DNA of 9,931 nt, taken from the NCBI GenBank assembly GCA_031289875.1, contig JAITOO010000035.1, positions 1-9,931 of the forward strand, written 5' to 3'. Position numbers and translations under genes: made by a program. This stretch comes from Flavobacteriaceae bacterium (lineage in GTDB: Bacteria > Bacteroidota > Bacteroidia > Flavobacteriales > Weeksellaceae). This document shows positions 1-6,032 of the stretch, one piece after another; position 1 is the first letter of the stretch, and each line of letters starts with the position of its first letter. The notes under the pieces are model-generated. The model saw only the letters and a program-made list of their open reading frames with translations, was not told the DNA's origin and did no database searches.

Positions 1-49
1 AAACAAAATAAGGAAATAATGGATTTTAAAAAATTTTTCATGTTATTTT

Positions 50-307
50 TTATTTTAAAGTTATTGAATTTACCACTCCCGGAATAAGGAAACCGCCAAT
101 ACTTCCCGTAAAAGTCAAAGGCGACATCAGCCAATCGTACCAAGACAATCTCACTCTTCCTGCTTTTAATGCCGCTTGGTTGGCTGGATCAGTATAAGAT
201 AAATCCCAATTGTAGTTTTTAATAGGATTTGATCCATACCACCCTGAATAATTTGGAATATGTTTATTAAAATATTCAAAAGCTCTGTGGTTAATAATTT
301 TTATCAT
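50..307 (-). CDS. Hypothetical protein, 85 aa, unrecognised
   Basis: I do not recognise this protein. It starts at an ATG 12 nt after the stop of the upstream 138-aa gene, so the two are probably co-transcribed. The N-terminal two thirds are rich in aromatic residues and Asn/Tyr/Trp (a Trp-Tyr pair at 23-24 and a WYDW motif near residues 56-59). The last 25 residues are hydrophobic and Gly/Pro-containing (TGSIGGFLIPGV), which could be a short membrane-associated or buried segment. There is no signal peptide at the N-terminus. The composition resembles the end of a larger protein more than a complete enzyme, so it may be a remnant or a very small accessory protein. It sits in the AT-rich stretch downstream of a tRNA. 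That it is a real gene rests on its operon-like spacing and the absence of a better gene here. Confidence 0.5.
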   Translation of the reverse strand: MIKIINHRAFEYFNKHIPNYSGWYGSNPIKNYNWDLSYTDPANQAALKAGRVRLSWYDWLMSPLTFTGSIGGFLIPGVVNSITLK

Positions 308-319
308 ATAGTTAAAAAT

Positions 320-736
320 CTAATTTTCAGGAGGATATGTTACTATCCAATTCATTTTTTGAAAGTCTTCCAGTTTCAGTTGATAACGATGCAAAATCAA
401 GTTTTTCATTCTTATTGAATCGCAAAGTTGATTTCTATAAGTTACGCTATCCATTACCATTAATTGTAAATACTCATGGGTAAATTCATTTTCCCATGTT
501 GATGTACCTATATCAAACATAAATGTACTGTTTGGAAGTACAAAAAAATGAGATGGACTCTCCAAACCAGGTAAATCACAATGCCATAATGTATCAAGAT
601 AATATTGGTCATATTGAACACAAATAGCTTTGTCCGAATTATTTTTTATTGAAAAAAAATGATGCCCATCTTCACTGCATGTATTAGATAGTAAAAAAGG
701 AAAGATGCCTAAGGTAATAATAAGTAATTTTTTCAT
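320..736 (-). CDS. Small secreted or lipoprotein-like protein, Bacteroidota-type family
   Basis: The 138-aa product begins with a signal peptide (MKK, then hydrophobic residues 4-16) ending at Cys20. The residues before it (S-N-T-C) are a poor match to the lipobox, so lipidation is possible but not certain. After Cys20 come SEDGHH and a short beta-rich region with NNSDK near residues 32-36. The C-terminal part (about 116-136: HRYQLKLEDFQKMNW, then TYPP) resembles an ending I recall from many unnamed small Bacteroides proteins, usually LSLEDLQxLNW followed by YPP. The molecular function of that family is unknown to me. It is followed closely by the 85-aa gene. No TAnnTTTG promoter is visible between it and the tRNA upstream, so it may be read from the tRNA promoter or from an atypical one. 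It is probably periplasmic or membrane-anchored. Confidence 0.75.
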   Translation of the reverse strand: MKKLLIITLGIFPFLLSNTCSEDGHHFFSIKNNSDKAICVQYDQYYLDTLWHCDLPGLESPSHFFVLPNSTFMFDIGTSTWENEFTHEYLQLMVMDSVTYRNQLCDSIRMKNLILHRYQLKLEDFQKMNWIVTYPPEN

Positions 737-810
737 CTGAATATTTTTTAATAATTATTTTATCTCATCACTAAATCTGAAACATTACCTATTTTAAGTC
801 TTTGATATTG

Positions 811-882
811 TAGCCCCGTGGGGAATCGAACCCCAACCGAAAGAACCGGAATCTTCCATTCTATCCATTAAACTACGGAGCT
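811..882 (-). tRNA. tRNA-Arg (anticodon CCG)
   Basis: The minus strand folds into a full cloverleaf. The acceptor stem is AGCTCCG with CGGGGCT (7 bp, one G-T), followed by T8 and A9. The D stem is GTTT with GAAT. The anticodon stem is GAAGA with TCTTT, enclosing loop TTCCGGT with T33 and anticodon CCG, which reads the Arg codon CGG. A 4-nt variable loop precedes the T arm TGGGG-TTCGATT-CCCCA. The discriminator base is A, and CCA is not encoded, as is common in Bacteroidota. A TAnnTTTG box lies just upstream. I see no clear hairpin terminator after the 3' end. Confidence 0.95.
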
Positions 883-903
883 TGAAAAACGTCTTTTCCG
901 GTG

Positions 904-911
904 CAAAAGTA
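904..911 (-). promoter_or_regulatory. Promoter -7 box for tRNA-Arg
   Basis: On the minus strand this reads TACTTTTG, an exact match to the Bacteroidota -7 consensus TAnnTTTG, about 21 nt before the tRNA 5' end. The -33 region is weaker: a TTTC occurs about 20 nt upstream instead of TTTG. Confidence 0.6.
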
Positions 912-955
912 CTAAAACTTATTCTAAAAACGAAACTCGGTTGGCAAAATCCCAT

Positions 956-986
956 TTTCACATTTCGTTAAAAGGTTGTAATTTTA
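956..986 (+). promoter_or_regulatory. Probable promoter of the Lrp-deoC-cysQ run
   Basis: TTTC, 19 nt, then TAATTTTA matches the spacing of TTTG-N19-TAnnTTTG with one mismatch in each box. Transcription would start near 990, leaving a leader of only about 10 nt before the TTG start at 1000. The same 11 bases (TGTAATTTTAC) recur before the lipoprotein gene at 3073. Confidence 0.45.
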
Positions 987-999
987 CAAAAAAAAGAAA

Positions 1000-1470
1000 T
1001 TGAGATTATCAGACACCTATACCATTGATTTAGATGGGATTGACAAAATCATCTTAAAAGAACTAATGCAAGATGCTAAAACTCCCATTGCAAAAATCGC
1101 AAAAAAAGTAGGCGTTTCCTCCACAGCCATTCACCAAAGAATCAAGAAAATGGAAGCTCACCGGATTGTCCTGAATGCAGTTACTCCTTTGAATTACAAA
1201 GTTTTAGGCTATAAGACAACTGCTTACGTCGGTGTATTTTTAGACAAGTCCGCCCATTACAAAGATGCTATCAACGCAATGGAAAAAATCATGGAAATAA
1301 CTGAGGCTCACTTCACTACGGGCAATTATGCAATCTTCATCAAAATTTTATGCAGAGACAACGACCATCTTATGCAAGTTCTGCGTAAAATCCAAGAAAT
1401 CAATGGAATAGACCGTACTGAAACCATAATTTCCTTAGAACAAAGCATTTCGAGACAAATAAACCCATAA
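1000..1470 (+). CDS. Lrp/AsnC-family transcriptional regulator
   Basis: The 156-aa product has the two-part Lrp/AsnC layout. An N-terminal winged helix-turn-helix includes DGIDKIILKELMQDA (12-26) and recognition-helix region VGVSSTAIHQRIKKM (37-51). A C-terminal RAM domain (about 73-150) contains the effector/oligomerisation segment around TGNYAIFIKI (107-116). The family usually forms octamers or similar assemblies whose DNA binding responds to amino acids or other small ligands. The ligand here cannot be read from sequence. The start is TTG: the frame is closed by a stop at 979-981, and the first in-frame ATG (1066) would remove part of the DNA-binding domain. It lies 11 nt before deoC, so it may regulate that operon, its own promoter, or distant genes. 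Length is normal for the family. Confidence 0.9.
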   Translation: MRLSDTYTIDLDGIDKIILKELMQDAKTPIAKIAKKVGVSSTAIHQRIKKMEAHRIVLNAVTPLNYKVLGYKTTAYVGVFLDKSAHYKDAINAMEKIMEITEAHFTTGNYAIFIKILCRDNDHLMQVLRKIQEINGIDRTETIISLEQSISRQINP

Positions 1471-1481
1471 TAAATAACATC

Positions 1482-2228
1482 ATGGACATTAGACAATATT
1501 TAGATTCAACTTATTTGAAACTTCCGTCCCAGAGCGGGCTGACAGAAGAACAGACTTGGCAGGAAGTAAAAAAACTCACTAAGGAAGTCATTGACAACCA
1601 TTTTTGCTTGGCGATGATTCGTCCCGAATACGTCAAAAAAGCCAAAGAACTCGTTACGCAGGCGCATTCCGATGTCAAAATTGGAACGGTAATAGGCTTT
1701 CATGAAGGCACTTACCCGACGGAAGCAAAATTAGCCGAAGCCCAAAAAGCCATTGACGACGGCGTTGATGAAATCGACTATGTTATTAATTACGAGGCAT
1801 TTAATAACGGAGACCTCAATTTGGTAAAAAACGAATTTATCAAAGGAACCTCTTTGGGCTTAACTAACAGAAAATTAGTAAAATGGATTATCGAAATCGC
1901 CGCTTTAACCGACGAACAGATTCAAGCCATTTGCACAGACATCTCTCAATGGGCGCAAGAAAATTTCCCAAAAGACGCTTGGCATAAGATTTTCGTCAAA
2001 TCATCCACCGGATTTTACAAAACCGAAAACGGCAAACCCAACGGAGCAACTTTTCACGGAATCGAAATCATGCTGAAATACGCTGCACCGCTCCCTGTCA
2101 AAGCTGCGGGCGGAGTACGAACTTACGACGAAGCCGTAAAAATGATTGAAATGGGCGTAAAAAGAATCGGAACTTCCTCTGCCAAAGCGTTGGCTGACGA
2201 CAGCAGCAAAACTCCTAATTCATACTAA
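1482..2228 (+). CDS. deoC: Deoxyribose-phosphate aldolase
   Basis: The enzyme (EC 4.1.2.4, 248 aa, cytosolic class I aldolase, TIM barrel) splits 2-deoxyribose 5-phosphate into glyceraldehyde 3-phosphate and acetaldehyde in deoxynucleoside breakdown. Three active-site signatures are visible. Asp99 lies in DEIDYVIN. The Schiff-base Lys173 lies in VKSSTGF. The second essential lysine, Lys207, lies in VKAAGGVRT. The protein ends in Tyr (…SY), matching the C-terminal tyrosine of the E. coli enzyme (Tyr259), which takes part in proton transfer. The phosphate-binding end of the barrel is represented by GVKRIGTSSA (225-234). It starts 11 nt after the Lrp-type gene and is followed after one base by the cysQ-like gene, so the three are very probably one transcript. 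No other deo genes are nearby, so the physiological link to salvage is through the family and the downstream apt gene only. Confidence 0.96.
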   Translation: MDIRQYLDSTYLKLPSQSGLTEEQTWQEVKKLTKEVIDNHFCLAMIRPEYVKKAKELVTQAHSDVKIGTVIGFHEGTYPTEAKLAEAQKAIDDGVDEIDYVINYEAFNNGDLNLVKNEFIKGTSLGLTNRKLVKWIIEIAALTDEQIQAICTDISQWAQENFPKDAWHKIFVKSSTGFYKTENGKPNGATFHGIEIMLKYAAPLPVKAAGGVRTYDEAVKMIEMGVKRIGTSSAKALADDSSKTPNSY

Positions 2229-2229
2229 A

Positions 2230-3048
2230 ATGAAAGACTTGCTGAACGCTGCTCTGAAAGGCGCAATCCAAGCATCAAAAGAAGTTTACAAAAAATACAA
2301 CGAAGGCTTTTCTGTCCGTTACAAAAGTGATAAATCTCCCGTAACTACTTCTGATTTAATAGCTAACGAGATTTTAATCAAACATCTCACACCGACGGAA
2401 CTTCCCATCTTGAGCGAGGAAAGCGACAAATACACGCCGGACATTCTCTCGTCGTGGCAAAAATATTGGTGCATTGACCCGATTGACGGCACACAGGAAT
2501 ATGTGGACAAGACCGATGAATACTGCATTTCCGTCGGTCTTCTCACGCCTGAAACTTCTCTTTTAGGCGTTTTGGCTGCGCCGTCGCTGGGATTATTTTA
2601 TTTCGCCGCCGACGGCATCGGAAGTTACAAATGGTCAGGAAGTTATGAAGAATTATGGTCTCTTTCTGAAAAGGAAAATCTTTGCGACGAACTGCTTAAA
2701 AATTCCGTAAAACTTGCATTAAAAACTGATTTACAGCATTATACACTTTTAGCCAGCCGCTCCTTTTACAGTCAGGAAGACGAAAAATATTATCAAAAAT
2801 TAAAATCAGAACACCCTGATTTACAGCGCATTCAAATGGGAAGCGTGATAAAAATCGGGCAGGTGGCGGAAGGCAGAGCCAATGAATATACACGGTTTTC
2901 ACAAGTAAATTTCTGGGACATCGCCGGCGGACATGCTGTGGCAAAATATGCAGGTCTTCAAATCTCAAACCCGCTTACAGAAAAGGATTGGGACTATAAA
3001 GATATTTCTTCACTAAAAATATCGGGTTATATCATCAAAAATGTGTAA
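2230..3048 (+). CDS. cysQ: 3'(2'),5'-bisphosphate nucleotidase, CysQ type
   Basis: The 272-aa protein belongs to the inositol-monophosphatase/FBPase superfamily. Motifs in order are KSDKSPVTTSD (32-42), the metal-binding acid motif SEES (62-65), IDPIDGTQEYV (82-92) with metal ligands Asp83 and Asp86, and NFWDIAGGHAVAKYAG (227-242) with Asp230. This combination, with the SPVT and DGTQEY variants, is typical of CysQ. CysQ removes the 3'-phosphate from adenosine 3',5'-bisphosphate (pAp), a by-product of sulfate assimilation and acyl-carrier-protein synthesis, and may also act on PAPS. An inositol monophosphatase role is the main alternative and cannot be excluded. Its ATG lies one base after the deoC stop, suggesting translational coupling. 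The enzyme is cytosolic and Mg-dependent by family. Confidence 0.88.
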   Translation: MKDLLNAALKGAIQASKEVYKKYNEGFSVRYKSDKSPVTTSDLIANEILIKHLTPTELPILSEESDKYTPDILSSWQKYWCIDPIDGTQEYVDKTDEYCISVGLLTPETSLLGVLAAPSLGLFYFAADGIGSYKWSGSYEELWSLSEKENLCDELLKNSVKLALKTDLQHYTLLASRSFYSQEDEKYYQKLKSEHPDLQRIQMGSVIKIGQVAEGRANEYTRFSQVNFWDIAGGHAVAKYAGLQISNPLTEKDWDYKDISSLKISGYIIKNV

Positions 3049-3053
3049 TTTTA
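3046..3053 (+). promoter_or_regulatory. Possible internal promoter box before the lipoprotein gene
   Basis: TAATTTTA overlaps the cysQ stop codon and is embedded in the same 11-mer (TGTAATTTTAC) seen before the Lrp-type gene. It lacks the final G of TAnnTTTG, and no TTTG is found at the expected -33 spacing, so this is weak. It would allow the lipoprotein and apt to be transcribed apart from the upstream genes. Confidence 0.3.
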
Positions 3054-3072
3054 CCCCAAAATTTTAAGTGTT

Positions 3073-4212
3073 ATGAAAAAAATGTTGCTGATTTTTAGTT
3101 GTTTAGTCGTTTTTTCGTGTTCAAAAGAATACAAAACTATCGACGGAACTTCCAAAGACACTTTCGAGGAAAGCGTGAAATCTATTTCCTCCAAATTGAC
3201 TATTTTGCAGCAAGACAAAATTCAGGAAGCTATCAAGTTGATTTACAAATACAAAACCTCCGGTTCGGACGAGAAAAAACGCTGGACGGATGTGTACACC
3301 CTGCTCAACGGGAAAAACGCCGAACAGGTTTTCGACCTCGCCGAAGAAATCGCCAAAGCCAACAAAATCGCTTGGTCAAGCACTTCGATGAACACCTTGA
3401 ACGACTCTGTTTTCCTCATCGACGACAATATTGAGCCGATAACTCAGGCAGACGAAAAACTTAAACAAATAGATGCCGCCACCAAAATTGCTTTGCGGTT
3501 TGCGCTCATTTCTCCCAATCCTGAAACCAACAACGGCTTCTATCTTTTTCCGGAACTAACTGACGATGAGGGTAAAACAATCATTTTCAAAGACTTGCCT
3601 CTAACCGCTTCTATCTCGTTTATCAACAACGGCACAACTATTTATATGGTCAAGAGAACTTTTTCTTCGTCTGATGTGGGAAATGTCTCGCTGAAAAAAG
3701 GCTTGCTGATTCCATACAACCTGTTTGACAAGGGAAAACTCGCCGGCGCCAACGTTGATGTAGACATGAAAATCAATGCGGGCGACAAATATCTGTACGG
3801 AAAATTGAACAGTGTCCCGATTGATTTGTCGAAAACGAAAGACACAAGCGCAGAACAGCAATTGAGCATTCAAAAGGGCTTGGACAATGTGAAAACTTTT
3901 ATTCAAGATGTTGGAAATAAGAACTATGCAAAGGCATTCAGCCTGACTAAAAATCCAAAATGGGAGAGTGAAGAAAAATTTGCTTCGACTTCGACAGGTT
4001 TTGGGACAATTTATGCTACTAACTTATTGTCTTCAAGCGTGATAAGTTCTTCTTCCGACAAGATGACGATTGGCGTAACCTATCAAATCAAAGATAAAAA
4101 TGACAAGGTTAAAACGCTGAAACAGAATTTTATACTAAAAAAAATCTCTAACAATTGGCTGATTACTGATACAGAAGCCAAAGAAGCTAAAGACGATACG
4201 TGGAAAAATTAA
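3073..4212 (+). CDS. Lipoprotein of unknown function, possible DUF6694-like N-terminus and NTF2-like C-terminus
   Basis: The 379-aa product carries a lipoprotein signal (MKKMLLIF…VVFSC, acylated Cys16; an earlier Cys10 also fits a lipobox, less well). After the anchor, residues about 22-62 (IDGTSKDTFEESVKSISSKL, then a helical run) resemble the short N-terminal segment of bacterial lipoproteins grouped as DUF6694. This assignment is from memory and needs a profile search. The middle (about 150-250) looks beta-rich. The C-terminus (about 266-368), with YAKAFSLT, a series of beta strands and NFILKKISNNWLITD, has the shape of an NTF2/SnoaL-like fold often used as a binding module. No catalytic motif is visible. 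It lies 24 nt after cysQ and 42 nt before apt. I infer a periplasm-facing membrane protein with no known role. Confidence 0.85.
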   Translation: MKKMLLIFSCLVVFSCSKEYKTIDGTSKDTFEESVKSISSKLTILQQDKIQEAIKLIYKYKTSGSDEKKRWTDVYTLLNGKNAEQVFDLAEEIAKANKIAWSSTSMNTLNDSVFLIDDNIEPITQADEKLKQIDAATKIALRFALISPNPETNNGFYLFPELTDDEGKTIIFKDLPLTASISFINNGTTIYMVKRTFSSSDVGNVSLKKGLLIPYNLFDKGKLAGANVDVDMKINAGDKYLYGKLNSVPIDLSKTKDTSAEQQLSIQKGLDNVKTFIQDVGNKNYAKAFSLTKNPKWESEEKFASTSTGFGTIYATNLLSSSVISSSSDKMTIGVTYQIKDKNDKVKTLKQNFILKKISNNWLITDTEAKEAKDDTWKN

Positions 4213-4254
4213 ACAATAAATTATAAATCACTCATTATCAATTAAATAAAAACT

Positions 4255-4785
4255 ATGACAGATTTACAAAAAGAAATTGACAAGTATATTGAGCGTGTTC
4301 CTGATTTTCCGCAAAAAGGAATCCCATACAAAGACATTTCGCCAATTTTCCTGCATCCCGAACTTTGTACGAAAATTATTGACGAATTTGCCTCTTTCAG
4401 CAGAGGAAAAGTAGATGCTGTCTGTGGTATCGAAAGTCGCGGATTTCTGTTTGGAATACAGATTGCGAGAGCCATCGGCGTGCCGTTCATCTTAATTCGC
4501 AAAGCGGGAAAACTGCCTCCGCCTGTCATTTCCAAAGAATATGCGCTGGAATACGGAACGGCAAAGATTGAACTGCGCGAAGGTCATCTGAAAGCGGGAC
4601 AACGGGTGCTTGTCCATGACGATGTGCTGGCAACGGGAGGAACGTCAGTTGCTTGTGCAGAACTGATTGAAAAATGCGGTGCAAAAGTGGAACAGTTCAG
4701 TTTTTTGGTAAATCTATCTTCCCTCAACGGCGTGGATTTATTGAAAAAATATACGTCGGATATTCAAATTCTTCTGGAATTTTAG
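4255..4785 (+). CDS. apt: Adenine phosphoribosyltransferase
   Basis: The enzyme (EC 2.4.2.7, 176 aa) makes AMP from adenine and PRPP in purine salvage. Diagnostic segments are VPDFPQKGIPYKDISPI (15-31), GIESRGFLFG (58-67), RKAGKLPP (82-89), the flexible active-site loop around EYALEYGT (95-102), and the PRPP-binding loop VLVHDDVLATGGT (118-130) with its two adjacent acidic residues. Length is normal for the family, and the ATG immediately precedes the conserved N-terminal helix. No consensus promoter is seen in the 42 nt before it, so it is probably read from upstream. It is the last gene of the plus-strand run and is followed by a strong terminator. With deoC and cysQ it gives the run a nucleotide-salvage flavour, though this may be chance adjacency. 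Confidence 0.96.
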   Translation: MTDLQKEIDKYIERVPDFPQKGIPYKDISPIFLHPELCTKIIDEFASFSRGKVDAVCGIESRGFLFGIQIARAIGVPFILIRKAGKLPPPVISKEYALEYGTAKIELREGHLKAGQRVLVHDDVLATGGTSVACAELIEKCGAKVEQFSFLVNLSSLNGVDLLKKYTSDIQILLEF

Positions 4786-4808
4786 AAAAAATATTTTGAC
4801 ATACAAAC

Positions 4809-4847
4809 AAAAAACGGAATGATAAATCTTGTTCATTCCGTTTTTTT
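4809..4847. terminator. Bidirectional intrinsic terminator
   Basis: A 14-bp perfect stem, AAAAAACGGAATGA with TCATTCCGTTTTTT, encloses a 10-nt loop. The right arm runs into seven T on the plus strand and the left arm gives a U tract on the minus strand. It therefore can end both the apt transcript and the converging btuB-btuG transcript. Confidence 0.9.
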
Positions 4848-4893
4848 ATTAGTTTTTATTATCTTTTATTGTCTGTTATTATCTGTTAATCAA

Positions 4894-6021
4894 CTACTTG
4901 TAAAGAAAGGCAAAATGTCCGGGAATTATGCCGGCAGTTTTTACCCATTTTTGGCTTCCGTCTTTGGAGAAACAGTAAACTTTTCCTGAAGAAAGATAAT
5001 CCAAAGCGTCGGAAAGGAAAATATCGCCATTTTTTGGATTGATAGTCAAGCCGTAAGGAATTGTAATCTGTGCTTCCAAACTGCTGTCAAAAATGTGCGA
5101 AGCCGTCTGCTGTTTTGTATTGATGTTAATCACTCCGTAACTGTTGATGTACTTTCCTGTGCTCATCGAATAAGTTGAGCCGTAAAAATACAAGTTGTCT
5201 TCGTAAAAATCAAAGTCTGTAATATTCACATTCCATGTATTAGTAACTTTGTCAGTTTCAGGATCAATGACCGAAAGCGAAGTTGCAATGTCATCATAAT
5301 TTCCCTTAGAAATGATCCAAACTTTTCCATTTTTGTCCGTTCGGATTTTTGACAGATTAAAAACGCCTATTGAAATGATTTTGACCACTTTAAAATTGTT
5401 CAAATCAATCGAAATGACAGAAACTTCGTTACTGTAATTGGGATAATTGTAACCTCCTGAATTTGCAACATATAGCTTGTTGTTTGCGACAGTTAATTCC
5501 TCCGGCTGATGTCCTACTTCTACTTTTTCAATTATGGACAAATTAGCGGTATCTACCTTTGCTACATAACCCACCTGCTGTCCGTCAGATACTGTTCCCG
5601 CAAAAGATGTGATGTAGGCAAAACCCTTGTCAAAAGCGAGAGAGCGGACATTTGCAATTTGAATTTTTCCAATATGTTTGGCAGTTTTTGCGTCCATCAC
5701 TTCTACATAATTGGAAGTATTGATAGCTGCATAAAGTTTTGAACCATAAATCTTTATATCGTTTCCTGTATCGCCCAGACCTTCTATGCCGGGATTTGCC
5801 AAAACAAAATAATTATTGATGAATTTACCGCTGTCGTAGTCGTAGTAAGTAAGCGTTGAATTGTTGCTTCCCCAGCCGCCCTCGTTCAGGATATAAAGTC
5901 CCTGCTCCATGCCCGGCTCAGGCGGAATGATCGACGGGTCATCCTTCCAATCGTTGTCGTTGTTGCAGGCTATTAATCCTAATAACATGAATCCTGCGTA
6001 AAATAAGTGTCGTAATGTCAT
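4894..6021 (-). CDS. btuG: BtuG-like surface lipoprotein, beta-propeller, B12 capture
   Basis: The 375-aa product has a canonical lipobox LIAC (Cys19), followed by Asn/Asp-rich residues (NNDNDWKDD), consistent with the acidic export signal that sends Bacteroidota lipoproteins to the cell surface. From about residue 42 it is built of repeated YncE-like blades, seen as recurrent units such as KLYAAINTSNYVEVMDA, GFAYITSFAG, KLYVANSGGYNYPNYSNEVS and GDIFLSDALDY, each followed by a turn. I count six to seven. In Bacteroides thetaiotaomicron, BtuG proteins are such seven-bladed lipoproteins that bind cobalamin very tightly and sit on top of BtuB. Here the gene starts 11 nt after a btuB-like gene under a cobalamin riboswitch, so BtuG is the best call. 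Sequence alone does not prove B12 binding; a generic YncE/DUF5074 protein is the alternative. Confidence 0.85.
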   Translation of the reverse strand: MTLRHLFYAGFMLLGLIACNNDNDWKDDPSIIPPEPGMEQGLYILNEGGWGSNNSTLTYYDYDSGKFINNYFVLANPGIEGLGDTGNDIKIYGSKLYAAINTSNYVEVMDAKTAKHIGKIQIANVRSLAFDKGFAYITSFAGTVSDGQQVGYVAKVDTANLSIIEKVEVGHQPEELTVANNKLYVANSGGYNYPNYSNEVSVISIDLNNFKVVKIISIGVFNLSKIRTDKNGKVWIISKGNYDDIATSLSVIDPETDKVTNTWNVNITDFDFYEDNLYFYGSTYSMSTGKYINSYGVININTKQQTASHIFDSSLEAQITIPYGLTINPKNGDIFLSDALDYLSSGKVYCFSKDGSQKWVKTAGIIPGHFAFLYK

Positions 6022-6032
6022 GATGTATAAAT

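Noticed and set aside
811..882. tRNA-Gly reading of the cloverleaf, because the D arm resembles tRNA-Gly
   Set aside because: The anticodon loop TTCCGGT places CCG at positions 34-36, which is Arg.
1506..2968. Antisense reading frames opposite deoC and cysQ (1506-1703, 2319-2546, 2696-2968)
   Set aside because: They lie fully inside strongly recognised genes, lack promoters and motifs, and have the composition of shadow frames.
3099..4535. Alternative frames inside the lipoprotein and apt genes (3099-3434 plus; 3243-3428, 3601-3906, 3642-3869 and 4242-4535 minus)
   Set aside because: Low-complexity shadow translations of real coding sequence on the other frame or strand.
4841..4893. T-rich, loosely repetitive stretch with TTATTATCT-like units
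   Set aside because: Copies are short and imperfect, adjacent to a terminator; probably just low-complexity sequence.
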